A DNA stretch of 64,000 nt from Azorinus chamasolen (Eukaryota > Mollusca > Bivalvia > Cardiida > Solecurtidae): positions 19,626,957 through 19,690,956 of the forward strand of contig OY755247.1 in the NCBI GenBank assembly GCA_963576725.1, in the 5' to 3' direction. The notes under the pieces were generated by a model. The model was not told the DNA's origin and made no database searches. It saw only the letters and a program-made list of their open reading frames with translations. How positions within the stretch are numbered: position 1 is the stretch's first letter; every line of letters starts with the position of its first letter. The translations under genes were made by a program, and so were the position numbers. Of this stretch, positions 42,504 through 49,017 are shown in pieces.

Positions 42504-43572
42504 ATATAGTAGGTGGTGGTAGTAAGTAGTGGTAGTAGGTGGTAGTAAGTAGTGGTAGTAGGTGGTAGTAAGTAGTGACAGTAGATGGTAGTAAGTAGTG
42601 GTAGTAGGTGGTAGTAAGTAGTGGTAGTAGGTGGTAGTAAGTAGGTGGTAGTATGTGGTAGTAAGTAGTGGTAGTAGGTGGTGGTAGTAAGTGGTAGTAA
42701 ATAGTGGTAATAGATGGTAGTAAGTAGTGGTAGTAGGTGGTAGTAAGTAGGTGGTAGTAGGTGGTAGTAAGTAGGTGGAAGTAGGTGATGGTAGTACGTA
42801 GGTGGTAGTAGGTGGTGGTAGCAAGTAGTGGTAGTAGGTGGTAGTAAGTAGGAGATAGCAGGTGGTTGTAGTAAGTAGATGATAGTAGGTGGTGGTAGTA
42901 CGAAGGCGTAAGTAAATGGTGGTAATAAGTATAGGTGATGGAAGTAGGTGGTGGTAGTAGATGGTGGTAGTATGTAGATGGTAGTAGATGGTGGTAGTAC
43001 GTAGGTGGTAGTAGTAGGTGGCGGAAGTAGGTGGTAGTACGTCAGTGGTAGACGTAGGTGGTGGTAGTAGGTGGTGGTAGTACATAGGTGATAGTAGATG
43101 GTGGTAGTGCATAGGTGGAAGTAGGTGGTGGTAGTGCGTAGTTAGTAATAGTTGGTAGTAGGCAATAGTAAAACAGGTGTTAGTAGGTAGAAGTAGGTAA
43201 TAGTAGTAGGTTGCAGTGTAGTAGTAGTAGTAGTAGCAGCAGCAATGAGTACTAGTAATATGTAGTAGTAGTAGTAGTAGTAGGTACTAGTAATAGGATA
43301 GTAGTTGTAGTAGTAGTAGCAGGTACTAGTAATAGGAAATAGTAGTAATAGTAGTAATAGTAGTGGTATGTAGTCAGTAGTAGTATATAATATACATATA
43401 GTTTATGTATTTACCTCGGTGTCCCGTCCTTCTTTCCCAGAGCCGAAAGATCTAAGAAGGTCCCGTCATTGAATTTACAATAACATGGCGTCACCCCAAC
43501 ACACTTTCCCTGTCCGACCGTCCGGCCATTCGTGACGAGGAACAGTGAGAATAATAATAGTTTACCCAGCAT
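30663..43572 (-). CDS. MRH-domain type I membrane receptor, six exons
   Basis: Joined exons 43572-43415, 41221-41134, 37065-36923, 35547-35454, 33094-32982 and 30759-30663 give 693 nt, 230 codons plus TAG. Every junction is GT-AG and every phase fits (2,0,2,0,2). Residues 1-20 are a signal peptide. C24-C171 resembles one mannose-6-phosphate-receptor-homology domain: CKFNDGTFLDLSALGKKDG, YSWNPC, NVSICAI, LKYTSEGNG, ISLIC, FTAIG and YYFELRGPLAC follow the family order, with eight lumenal cysteines. A Thr/Pro/Ser/Gly stalk (172-191), a helix of about 192-214 and a KKK-led tail with YDTI follow. N-glycosylation sequons lie near N56, N80, N102, N145 and N177. Known MRH proteins sort or recognise glycoproteins in the secretory/endosomal route; a sorting-receptor role is inferred. 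Family assignment is from pattern memory. Introns hold the LINE, minisatellites and MITEs. Confidence 0.82.
30895..31338 (-). mobile_element. T3 remnants flanking a P1 copy
   Basis: AGATCTGATTCCACAGTTTC... occurs at about 30903 and again at about 31194, on either side of the P1 element. The second copy continues to CATGGAGTAAAGGTTTAA. The hairpin half of T3 is absent. Confidence 0.7.
30976..31186. mobile_element. P1 MITE, intact
   Basis: CAGTAAAACCTTTCTATAAC to GAGAGAGGTTTTACTG with TA flanks. Tip GCTCCTATAGGAGC. Lies in intron 5 of the MRH gene. Confidence 0.92.
31479..31717 (+). mobile_element. T3 MITE
   Basis: GTAAACCCTTTACTCCATGA, AATAATGTCATCATGAATAG, hairpin halved after GGCTCCTACAGGG, right GGAGTAAAGGTTTAA. 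Confidence 0.8.
31718..32051. other. intron 5 sequence, no recognised feature
   Basis: AAGCATCTGATTTGTCATATTC near 31789 is a fragment of the fold-back repeat seen at 30426. Otherwise nothing. Confidence 0.4.
32052..32249. mobile_element. P5 MITE
   Basis: CAGTAAAACCCCGCTAATGC to GTCGTAATAGAGGGGTTCTACTG, TA flanks. Hairpin arms GGCAGGACAAAAGTAATGC with the left tip lost (CAGAGGAGC). Confidence 0.85.
32325..32725. mobile_element. P4 right half split by T3
   Basis: GAGCTTTCAGCATTACTTTA and GTTCTGCATTAA, interrupted, resuming GCTGTGAACTTGAGATATT after 32616, ending CGACATATCGAGGTTCAAATG. The left half is missing. Confidence 0.75.
32353..32616 (-). mobile_element. T3 MITE nested in P4
   Basis: TTAACCCTTTCCCTTATGTA, hairpin tip GCTCCTATAGGAGC, ATATTCATGACGTCATCACT, GGGAATAGGTTAA. 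It used the TTAA of the P4 motif TGCATTAAGCTGTG. Confidence 0.85.
32828..33011. repeat. 46-bp tandem repeat over the exon 5 donor
   Basis: Four near-identical 46-bp units, each containing (minus strand) GCTAAGGGAGGCATCATTGG, TGCCGTGTAAGTATC and AATACAGAG. The first unit in transcript order is the end of exon 5; the other three lie in the intron and repeat both the exon end and the GTAAGT donor. Confidence 0.93.
32982..33094 (-). CDS. MRH gene exon 5: end of MRH domain, stalk, helix start
   Basis: Acceptor TTTATGTTTCAG, donor GT|GTAAGTATC. Codes YYF-type end of the MRH fold (YFELRGPLAC), then a linker rich in Thr, Pro, Ser and Gly, then AAKGGIIGA, the start of the membrane helix. Only the first of four tandem donors keeps the frame: reading on gives GTG TAA. 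Confidence 0.83.
33340..33820 (-). mobile_element. T3 MITE split by P4
   Basis: Worn left part (ACTGTAGGAGCCGTCTGATC, AAAACTTCACGTGTTTCTAT), interrupted at TA 33483, resuming TAAGAAATCAGCTAATTAAT after 33776. Confidence 0.65.
33483..33776. mobile_element. P4 MITE, intact
   Basis: CAGTTGAACTTCGATATCTC to its exact inverse ending AAGTTCAACTG, TA flanks. The left inner arm is shortened (AATGCAGGAGC). Confidence 0.9.
33821..34063 (+). pseudogene. unrecognised coding-like segment with one in-frame stop
   Basis: An open frame runs 33821-33964, meets TAA at 33965-33967, and continues in the same frame to TAA at 34061-34063. Before the stop it reads NEALSELLEVSAVREKVRNN and LRPDKDIVWK; after it GDKAKFDVNALPGECPPITN. 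The composition is protein-like and continues across the stop, which suggests a decayed gene or transposon ORF, but I recognise no family. It lies antisense inside intron 4 of the MRH gene. Confidence 0.35.
34165..34276 (+). mobile_element. T3 right-half MITE
   Basis: Hairpin CCAGAGCAGGCCCTGATC with tip ACTCCTACAGGAGC, CTGTTTGCAAAGGTGTC, right end TATGTAAAGGGTAAA. Confidence 0.65.
34330..34502. repeat. fold-back element
   Basis: TTATAAAACCTTGAGTTGAG... faces ...CTCAACTAAAAAGCTTTATAA. Inner segments TTCGTTCTCAAG and CTTGAGAACTC/TTTGAGAACGAACTC pair, as does GGCCAGATTTGAGCC with GGCCCAAATCTG. Confidence 0.7.
34516..34782. repeat. two-copy tandem repeat and AAT microsatellite
   Basis: GAGCATGGCTTTCAGTCAAC occurs twice about 75 bp apart; (AAT)n at about 34753-34782. 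The remaining 34783-35080 of intron 4 has no recognised feature. Confidence 0.75.
35081..35309 (+). mobile_element. T2 MITE
   Basis: TTAACCCTTTCCTCCATACG, palindrome with tip GCTCCTATAGGAGC and one mismatch (ATCTCAATGG), right AGGAAAGGGTTAGG, mutated. In intron 4. Confidence 0.88.
35454..35547 (-). CDS. MRH gene exon 4
   Basis: Acceptor CTAATTTTTCAG, donor TTAT|GTAAGTATC. Completes a split Lys codon and encodes SSYISLICEHTG and TFTAIGQKTQTSLDY: the beta strand with a conserved Cys (C138), and the FxAxG(E) turn where Gln replaces the usual Glu. Confidence 0.83.
35562..35801 (+). mobile_element. T6 MITE beside the exon 4 acceptor
   Basis: TTAACTCTTTTGGCGCCAAA to GGCGCCGAAAGAGTTAA. Hairpin CAGTGTAGTCCCAGGTCAGA, apex GCCGCCTGCATC. 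Its left terminus is 14 bp from exon 4, so TTAAC may act as the branch site. Confidence 0.88.
35820..35948. repeat. two worn T8 hairpins
   Basis: AGAGTTTGAATCGAGATGAG with GGATTCGCTCTTT, then GCAAACAGTTTGGAGCCAG with AGAACCCAAACTGTTTGTC, side by side. Confidence 0.6.
36271..36438. mobile_element. P5 MITE
   Basis: CAGTAGAACATCTCAAATGC to GTCGCATTAGAGGGGTTATGCTG. Hairpin arms GCAGGACGAACGTTATGC with the left tip lost. Confidence 0.85.
36439..36905. repeat. 24-bp minisatellite
   Basis: About eighteen imperfect copies of TATATAGATACACAAACACAATAG. Produces long Tyr/Ile-rich ORFs on the minus strand that are artefacts. In intron 3 of the MRH gene, ending 18 bp from exon 3. Confidence 0.92.
36923..37065 (-). 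CDS. MRH gene exon 3
   Basis: Acceptor TTTTATACATCAG, donor GCAAA|GTAAGCAGC. Encodes ICAIRPALPDDIFIPIGYHN... and NGLMLKYTSEGNGL, the VCQ-to-central-strand part of the MRH fold. Ala takes the place of the Gln that most sugar-binding MRH domains have after this Cys. Confidence 0.84.
37093..37262 (-). mobile_element. T3 MITE, truncated
   Basis: TTAACGCTTTACGCCATAAA, hairpin TGCAAACAGAGTAGATCCAG with tip ATGTAGGAGCC, CATTCTACAGCTTATGCC. The right end is lost at an (AATTC)n tract near 37265. Confidence 0.7.
37263..37934. other. intron 2 sequence with short microsatellites
   Basis: (AATTC)n at 37265-37285 and (AATG)n at about 37562-37585. No exon of the MRH gene is needed here by phase, and no other feature is recognised. 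Confidence 0.45.
38017..38268 (+). mobile_element. T1 MITE nested in LINE
   Basis: TTAACCCTTTCCCTCATATA to ACAGGGAAAGGGTTAA. Hairpin tip GCTCCTAGAGGAGC. Removing it with one TTAA rejoins the LINE frame across ...FAILL and NETSK.... Confidence 0.95.
39571..39781 (+). mobile_element. T8 MITE nested in LINE
   Basis: TTAACCCTTAGCTTGCTATG to GCTAAAGGTTAA. Hairpin GCAAACAGTTTGGATTCAG with apex GCCGAGTAACTCGGC. This copy defines the full T8 ends; excision with one TTAA rejoins the LINE frame at FTTKFF and NVIRS. Confidence 0.92.
40256..40500 (-). mobile_element. T1 MITE, intact
   Basis: TTAACCCTTTTTCTGTTCTA to TGAGGGAAAAGGTTAA, hairpin tip ACTCCTATAGGAGC. Confidence 0.9.
40627..40878 (+). mobile_element. 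T3 MITE
   Basis: TGAACCCTTTCCCTAATGAT, hairpin CAGCAAACACAGTATATACT with tip GCTCCTACAGGGG, right end GGAAAAATGTTAA. Confidence 0.75.
40951..41120. mobile_element. P3 MITE, right end lost
   Basis: TACACAAAACATCCCTAAACTG, GAATTCTAGTAGAGAAGAAT, hairpin AGGCAGGTGGCTGCTTCATG, stops at ACCAAATTTAAC, 14 bp from exon 2 of the MRH gene. Confidence 0.78.
41134..41221 (-). CDS. MRH gene exon 2
   Basis: Acceptor CCCCAACTCGTTACAG, donor TATCG|GTGAGGG. Completes a split Arg codon, then encodes FLNVTDIHEISYSWNPC and EGVCKNVS: the (Y)SxNPC signature of MRH domains with two cysteines and two N-glycosylation sequons. Confidence 0.85.
41312..42504. repeat. CTA/CTG/CCA trinucleotide array
   Basis: About 1.2 kb of CTA repeats with blocks of CTG (41360-41540) and CCA (42120-42460). 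Gives giant poly-Leu, poly-Tyr and poly-Val ORFs that are not genes. In intron 1 of the MRH gene. Confidence 0.97.
42505..43390. repeat. GGT/AGT array, inverted relative to the CTA array
   Basis: Degenerate units such as GGTGGTAGTAAGTAGTGGTA, i.e. the complement of CTA/CCA repeats. The orientation switches at about 42505 (CTACTAATATAGTAGGTGG). Confidence 0.95.
43415..43572 (-). CDS. MRH gene exon 1: start and signal peptide
   Basis: ATG at 43572 is preceded by an AAATAAAAATAAAGAGACT leader. MLGKLLLFSLFLVTNG is a signal peptide; the mature part starts near G20-K23 and holds C24, C30, C32 and FNDGTFLDLSALGKKDGTP, the typical DGxxxDLxxLxxxDG opening of MRH domains. Donor CCGAG|GTAAATAC. No upstream exon is needed. 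Confidence 0.85.
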
Positions 43573-43762
43573 AGTCTCTTTATTTTTATTTCACTACACA
43601 AATTAACATCAACAAATCCCATCAATATCTATCACATATATACATGTAGACAGTGTAATCATTCACAAGTTGATAAAAATAATGTTAGCGTAATCTCCGA
43701 TCTACTGAAGATTTAACTGATCTCCGATTGCGTTCAAGTCTTGAAAAACTACTAACCGAGTG

Positions 43763-43829
43763 ACAAACAGCTTGGATCCCGATGAGACGCCGAGTTACTC
43801 GGCGTCTCATCTGGATCAAAGCTGTTTGC
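43763..43829. repeat. T8 hairpin
   Basis: ACAAACAGCTTGGATCCCGAT pairs with ATCTGGATCAAAGCTGTTTGC, apex GCCGAGTTACTCGGC. Lies about 190 bp upstream of the MRH gene start. Confidence 0.8.
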
Positions 43830-43849
43830 AGATGCTCGTTAGGTCGCGC

Positions 43850-44077
43850 TTAACCCATTACCTCATAGGCTATTTTTAGATACAATCTCTTTGAATAAAT
43901 CTACCGAAAAGAGCATTAATTAAAGGAAAGGAAAATGTTTAGAATTTTGTAGTTTGAAACCATTGTGATAAATAGAGCATTTGCTCCTATAGGAGCAAAT
44001 GCTCTATTTATCACAATGGTTTCACAAAAGTGACTTATACAGAGTCGTCAAACGTCGTCAATATGAGGGAATGTTAA
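43850..44077 (+). mobile_element. T2 MITE, intact
   Basis: TTAACCCATTACCTCATAGG to TATGAGGGAATGTTAA. Full palindrome with tip GCTCCTATAGGAGC. Confidence 0.92.
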
Positions 44078-44205
44078 CATAAGAAGTGCCTCGTAGTTTC
44101 CGAAAACGCCGTCTGTCCAGCTTATCCTACAGTTTACATATCCACGTCTCTTGGGTTGTTGTTTCATTTTGGTATTTTTTGTTTGTTTAGATATTTGCCT
44201 AGCGG

Positions 44206-44272
44206 CAACCAGTTTGAATCCTGACCAGACACGGAGTTAATCGGCTTATGATCTAGATCCAACATGTTGGCA
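44206..44272. repeat. worn T8 hairpin
   Basis: AACCAGTTTGAATCCTGACC is faced by GATCTAGATCCAACATGTTGG. Confidence 0.5.
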
Positions 44273-44323
44273 AATATCAGTCATATCGTAATCAGCAGAA
44301 AAAGGGGAAACCCTTAACGGGCT

Positions 44324-44509
44324 TTAACCCTTACACAAGTCACTTATCTCATTTGCAAACAGTGTAGACCCAGAGGAGTCCACTCATCAGGGTCTGCACT
44401 GTTTGTCATGTTACACTTTTCTTTAGAACATTCCCTAAATATTCCCTGAATAGTGACCTGTTTGAATTTTGGGATAGTCCATTTGAAAATTCAGCATTGT
44501 AAGGATTAA
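44324..44509 (+). mobile_element. T9 MITE
   Basis: TTAACCCTTACACAAGTCAC, hairpin GCAAACAGTGTAGACCCAG with shortened tip, TTTGTCATGTTACACTTTTC, TTCAGCATTGTAAGGATTAA. Confidence 0.82.
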
Positions 44510-44517
44510 CCCTTCAT

Positions 44518-44727
44518 ATAATCCTTAGCCCGCTATTATCGACCTGGCTCGCATTTGCAAACGGATTGGATCCAGATTAGACACCAAGTAACTCGGCGTC
44601 TCGTCAGGATCCAAGCTGTTTGACACTCGGTCACTAGTGTTTCAAAGGCTTGAAAGAATCGAAATTCATTTAAGAATGTTACCAGAGAGTGAGTAGATAT
44701 TTGTTTTCAGCATGAGAAGGGCTAACC
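44518..44727 (+). mobile_element. T8 MITE
   Basis: CCTTAGCCCGCTATTATCGA, hairpin GCAAACGGATTGGATCCAG with partner CAGGATCCAAGCTGTTTGAC, right CAGCATGAGAAGGGCTAACC. Confidence 0.72.
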
Positions 44728-44734
44728 AGTCCTG

Positions 44735-44958
44735 TTTCACCCGTTCCTTCATATAAAATGACATTTTCACGCATTTGCAAACAGAGAAGACCCAGATCAG
44801 ACGGCTCCTACAGGAGCCGTCTAATCAGGGTCTGCTCTGTTTGCTTATCTGGATTTGCATATTCTGTTAATACCAAACCAAACTCATTACAAAAATATTA
44901 GCTGATTGATAATTATGGTGGCATTATAAAATTATTACTTGAGTGACAATGGCTATTA
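44735..44958 (+). mobile_element. T1/T3 hybrid MITE
   Basis: CCGTTCCTTCATATAAAATG left (T1 like), hairpin tip GCTCCTACAGGAGC, then T3-like AATTATGGTGGCATTATAAAA. Confidence 0.6.
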
Positions 44959-45207
44959 AAACCTTTTCCCTGTTCTGTATTTAGGCCAAATTTCAATACC
45001 TACTGCATATTCATAAACAAAATAGTTACAGAGAAATATGGAAAGCGGGACATTGTAGACATTTTAGAAAGTAAAGAAACATATCTATCAAATGTTATTA
45101 GCAAACAGAGCAGATCTTGATCAGACGGCTCCTCTAGGAGCCGTCTGATCTGGGTCTACTCTGTTTGCAAATGCGTGAAAACACGTTTATATGAGGGAAA
45201 GGGTTAA
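44956..45207 (-). mobile_element. T1 MITE, intact
   Basis: TTAAAACCTTTTCCCTGTTC to TGAGGGAAAGGGTTAA. Hairpin tip GCTCCTCTAGGAGC. Confidence 0.9.
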
Positions 45208-45444
45208 ACAGGGAATGGGTTAGTAAACATAATTGGGCTTCAAGGCAGAATTTTAGTTAGTCGATGTCTGATTAAGACACACGTCATTGCTATTAGATAA
45301 CTTGAAATCAGTTTCAATAATAATATAATGCGAACTGGATAACGTTTGTAAACAAAGCAGACGAACTCTTGAGCAGACGACATTTTCTCTGCAGTATGAT
45401 AAAGACCACAAACTTTGGACATGTATATGTGTATAAATGGCTGA

Positions 45445-45650
45445 TTAACCCTTTCGCTGCCAAACTCTGTCATCTGCTAACTTTGTCGTCTGCTAAAAAA
45501 TTTCATTTTTTTTTTTATTTTCTTCATTTTTGTTTCAAAAACATAGTAACAGTAACAAACAGTTTGGATCCTGATGAGACGCCGAGTTAATCTGGATCCA
45601 AACTGTTTGCATGTGATATCATATACCCGTCATTGTGGCACGGAAGAGGT
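45445..45650. mobile_element. T8-like MITE
   Basis: TTAACCCTTTCGCTGCC, TTTGTCGTCTGCTAAAAAAT, hairpin AACAAACAGTTTGGATCCTG with short apex, partner CTGGATCCAAACTGTTTGC. Right end unclear. Confidence 0.65.
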
Positions 45651-45686
45651 CAAGACTGATACTAGTCAATCGCGATAACCTCTGCA

Positions 45687-45772
45687 AAAACGTGTGGTTT
45701 GGATCCATATGAGACGCCGAATACTCGGCGCCAGGCCGAATACTCGGCGTCTCGTCAGGAACAAAGGTTTGG
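45687..45772. repeat. T8 hairpin with duplicated apex
   Basis: GTTTGGATCCATATGAGACGCC, then GCCGAATACTCGGC occurring twice, partner CGTCTCGTCAGGAACAAAGG. Confidence 0.65.
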
Positions 45773-45796
45773 CACTCTGAAGCTTGTGTGGGTTTC

Positions 45797-46016
45797 TTAA
45801 CCCTTTACTACATATTCATGCCAGGAATAATGATAGCATGTATATTAATTAAGTGAAGTTTCATAATGGCACTTTGAACAAAAGAATGTTTTATCATGAC
45901 AGGTACTGTTATAGAATTATATTAATATCATATCATGAGCAAATAGAGCAGACCTGATATGGGCCTTCTCTGTTTGCAAAGGCGTGGAAAGGTGTATTTA
46001 TGGAGTAAAGGACTAA
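45797..46016 (+). mobile_element. T3 MITE, hairpin collapsed
   Basis: TTAACCCTTTACTACATATT, AGCAAATAGAGCAGACCTGATATGGG, right GGAGTAAAGGACTAAA. Confidence 0.75.
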
Positions 46017-46029
46017 ATTGAAGAAAATA

Positions 46030-46558
46030 TACAGTAAACCCATCTAAAGCCTCTACTAAAAAGATTCTGAGTCTTAACTATTTCCTCCATAAATACACAT
46101 GTCTACGCCTCTGTAATAACCACTTCTTGAAACCATTGTGATAAATAGAGCATTTGCTCCTATAGGAGCAAATGCTCTATTTATCACAATGTTTCCATAC
46201 TACAAAATTCTAAAATTTTACTTTTCTCCGTAATAACCACTTCTTGAAACAATTGTGATAAATAGAGCATTTGCTCCTATATGAGCATATGCTCTATTTA
46301 TCACAATGTTTTCAAACTACAAAATTCTAAAATTTTACTTTTCTCTTGTAAATGCTCCTTTTGGGTAGATTCATTCAAAGAGGTAGGGTCTAAAATAGCC
46401 TATGGAGGAAAGGGTTAAAGGCAGGTGGTAGCGTAACGTAGAGCTAACGTCACACAGAACGTCTCCAAAGGAGCATTCTGCATTATTTTCATCATGCATT
46501 AGTCAACCATATGCATTTAAAGACATATGTTTATTCATATACTGATCGCTTATGAGGA
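46030..46558. mobile_element. P5/P2-like MITE split by T2
   Basis: CAGTAAACCCATCTAAAGCC left, GAGTCTTAA interrupted, resuming AGGCAGGTGGTAGCGTAACG, right side ATGTTTATTCATATACTGATCG. Confidence 0.65.
46074..46418 (-). mobile_element. T2 MITE with two palindromes
   Basis: TTAACTATTTCCTCCATAAA to GGAGGAAAGGGTTAA. A 118-bp segment starting GTAATAACCACTTCTTGAAAC and containing the whole palindrome is present twice, so two hairpins stand in tandem. Confidence 0.88.
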
Positions 46559-46682
46559 GTGGGGGCAATACTGTGCTGGGCAATTTGAAATAAACAACAA
46601 AACAAGCAACAAATAAACAACAAACGCTAATATCTAACTGGCTGATAGAAGTACAATAAAATGTCACTAAAGTGACCAGATG

Positions 46683-46917
46683 ATTATCCCATTTTCTCCC
46701 AGTGGATTCTTCCATGTTTATATATTGGATTAGTCTATCTTTTGTCTTAGGAATGTCTGGTCTAAATTTTCATTTTTTTGTTTTGTTTTATATTGAATTT
46801 CCTATCAGCAAACAGTGGTGTAGACTCTGGTCAGACGCCGCATTATGCGGCGTCTGATCAGAGTCTACACTGTTTTCCTACGTCCCATATGTGGGATCGT
46901 GGGAGTCAATGGGTCAA
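46683..46917 (+). mobile_element. T7 MITE
   Basis: TTATCCCATTTTCTCCCAGT to GAGTCAATGGGTCAAA; hairpin apex GCCGCATTATGCGGC. Confidence 0.85.
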
Positions 46918-46933
46918 ACATATGGGCCAATAG

Positions 46934-47090
46934 AAGCAGGCGGTTGCTTAATGAAGGGAAAAAGTGACACAGAAAGCTCCTATAGGAGCCCTGTGTATCA
47001 CTTTTGTCCTACATTAACATTAAGCTACCACCCGATTTGAAATTCTAGATTTAGTCTTCTTTTGGGTGGTCATATTGGCGAGGCTTTATT
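46934..47090. mobile_element. P5-like MITE, worn
   Basis: GCAGGCGGTTGCTTAATGAA and TCCTACATTAACATTAAGC arms, tip GCTCCTATAGGAGC. Ends unclear (TGGTCATATTGGCGAGG). Confidence 0.55.
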
Positions 47091-47334
47091 TAGGTTTGTT
47101 TGTAATCATTCCTTTTATCTGGATATATTGTCCACAATTCAGTGCATAGCGCTGATAGGGCTTCCTCATGCATTCGGTACGAAGGTAGGGTCTAATCATG
47201 GTGAGTGCTTTGTCTTTTGATGATAGCGTTGAGATGATTTGAAATGAAATTGAGCCACACGGTTAAATTGATCCCAGTCGTCAAATGTTAACTCTTTGAA
47301 TACAGAAAAAATCCGTCTGAATTATTTTTCAGTC

Positions 47335-47584
47335 TTAACCCTTCTCTTGCTGAATTTTGAAATACATTTCTCCTTCTGTACCCATGCCCTGTTGTATAAT
47401 TGCACATATCTTCACTGTGTACACGTATTTCGCTGTGCAATCACTGCTATGGAGTGCACTGGTTGCACAATCAACTTGTAAATAGTGCATACCCTGATGA
47501 GACAGCTCCTGCAGAAGCTGTCTCATCTGGGTCTTCACTCTTTACAGGTAGGTATATTGACGTAAATAGCAAGCGAAGGGTTAA
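47335..47584 (-). mobile_element. T4 MITE, intact
   Basis: TTAACCCTTCTCTTGCTGAA to ATAGCAAGCGAAGGGTTAA. Hairpin tip GCTCCTGCAGAAGC. Confidence 0.92.
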
Positions 47585-47658
47585 TTTTAGATTGAACAAC
47601 CCTTATCATGCTTAGCCCGACCTGAGAAACACTTAACAGGCAGCTTATATCCAAATGT

Positions 47659-47820
47659 AGTAGAAACTGTCTTAAGCGCCCATCAAAAAGAGGTATTATT
47701 TTTGTATTCTGGAGCAGTGGTAGTTTAATGCAGGTCAAAAGTTATGCAGAATTTTCCTATTTGAGCTTTCTGCATTACTTTTGACCTGTATTAAGCAACC
47801 CCCTGCTTTTTAATACCCCA
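47659..47820. mobile_element. P2 MITE
   Basis: TAGTAGAAACTGTCTTAAGC left. Arms AATGCAGGTCAAAAGTTATG and TACTTTTGACCTGTATTAAG. The right end is replaced by T6 sequence. Confidence 0.7.
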
Positions 47821-47854
47821 GTGTCAAATCAGTATATGTATATAGGAGCCGTCT

Positions 47855-48029
47855 TATTATGGTATCTGACCTGGGACTTCACTGTTTTCTGTATTATTTT
47901 AGCCCAAGCATACAGGTTTTTAAAAACAAATGTTTTACTAATATACCTTTATTATTTAGTTTAGAATTATATTCAATATGAAATTATTATTGCAGACGAC
48001 ACTTTTAAATTTGGCGCCAAAAGAGTTAA
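47855..48029 (-). mobile_element. T6 right-half MITE
   Basis: CTGGGACTTCACTGTTTTCT, ACATTTGT-type spacer, GCAGACGACACTTTTAAATT, GGCGCCAAAAGAGTTAA. Confidence 0.78.
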
Positions 48030-48364
48030 ATGATATCCATGGGGTAAAAGGTTAAGCATTTGAAAAAAGACACGGATGGTGACAGTTCATGTAGGAGCTG
48101 ACTGATCAGGTTCTCTACAGTCTCTGCCATGGTAAAGTATCGCTTGTTCATATGCCGTTATAAATTTTGAACCGATTACATTCATTATGGTTTACACGAA
48201 ATAGAACAGCATTCGTAACTATTCGTCGTATTCCGTCAGGGTTCGGAATATAAAAATAGCTGAGGTTTTCCGAATGATAGGACAGTTCATTGTACGCTGT
48301 ACATAATAAACGCAGTATCATTTTCATCCTGTATGAAAGAAATGACGATAGGATGAATATCAAT

Positions 48365-48562
48365 TAGATTATTTATTATTTTTAAAAATTGATATTAACA
48401 CATGATTTTTTTCCTGAAGCAGAGAATGTGGATTCATATCTATATCATATTATAAGCAAACAGAGTAGACCCTGATCAGACGGCATCCATAGGATCCGTC
48501 ATATCTGGGTTTACTCTGTTTGCAAAGGCATAGAAAGGCGTCTTTATGGTGTAAAGGTTTAA
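48365..48562 (+). mobile_element. T3 MITE, left end worn
   Basis: Hairpin AAGCAAACAGAGTAGACCCT with tip ATCCATAGGATCC, right TATGGTGTAAAGGTTTAA. 48030-48364 before it holds only a degraded T3 scrap near 48100. Confidence 0.75.
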
Positions 48563-48902
48563 CTCTTTGGCGCCAAATTTAAAAGTGTCGTCTGCAATAA
48601 TAATGTCATATTAAATATAATTCTAAACTATATGATAAAGGTATACATGTATTAGTACAATATTTGTTTTTAAAAACCTGTATGATTGGGCTAAAATAAT
48701 ACAGAAAACAGTGAAGTCCCACCTTTTCAAGGCGGCATCTGGCCTGGGACTACACTGTTTTCTGTATTATTTTAGCCCAAACATACAGATTTTTTAAAAA
48801 CAAATGTTTTACTAATATACCTTTATTATTTAGTTAAGAATTATATTTAATATGCAATTATTATTGCAGACGACACTTTTAAATTTGGGCGCCAAAAGAG
48901 TT
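48559..48902. mobile_element. T6 MITE, full-length palindrome
   Basis: TTAACTCTTTGGCGCCAAAT to TTTGGGCGCCAAAAGAGTTCA. Arms of about 150 bp match almost throughout (AAGTGTCGTCTGCAATAATA versus its inverse). Apex CCACCTTTTCAAGGCGG. Shares its left TTAA with the T3 copy before it. Confidence 0.92.
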
Positions 48903-48906
48903 CAAG

Positions 48907-49016
48907 TAAAGGTTATCTCAACATATCTAGCGTACGTACAATGCACTGTCAACGCGTTATGCACTGCGCCCTCGGAAGGGACAGGATGTGCTTACTGTAT
49001 GTTACGGACCCGTTAT
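48907..49016. repeat. duplicated segment, copy 1
   Basis: CAACGCGTTATGCACTGC, GCCCTCGGAAGGGAC and GTTACGGACCCG recur at 49664-49757. Confidence 0.8.
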
Positions 49017-49017
49017 T

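Noticed and set aside
41290..42509. Long ORFs of poly-Leu, poly-Tyr and poly-Val (240-360 codons)
   Set aside because: All three come from one trinucleotide array, open in several frames on both strands at once, without any other composition.
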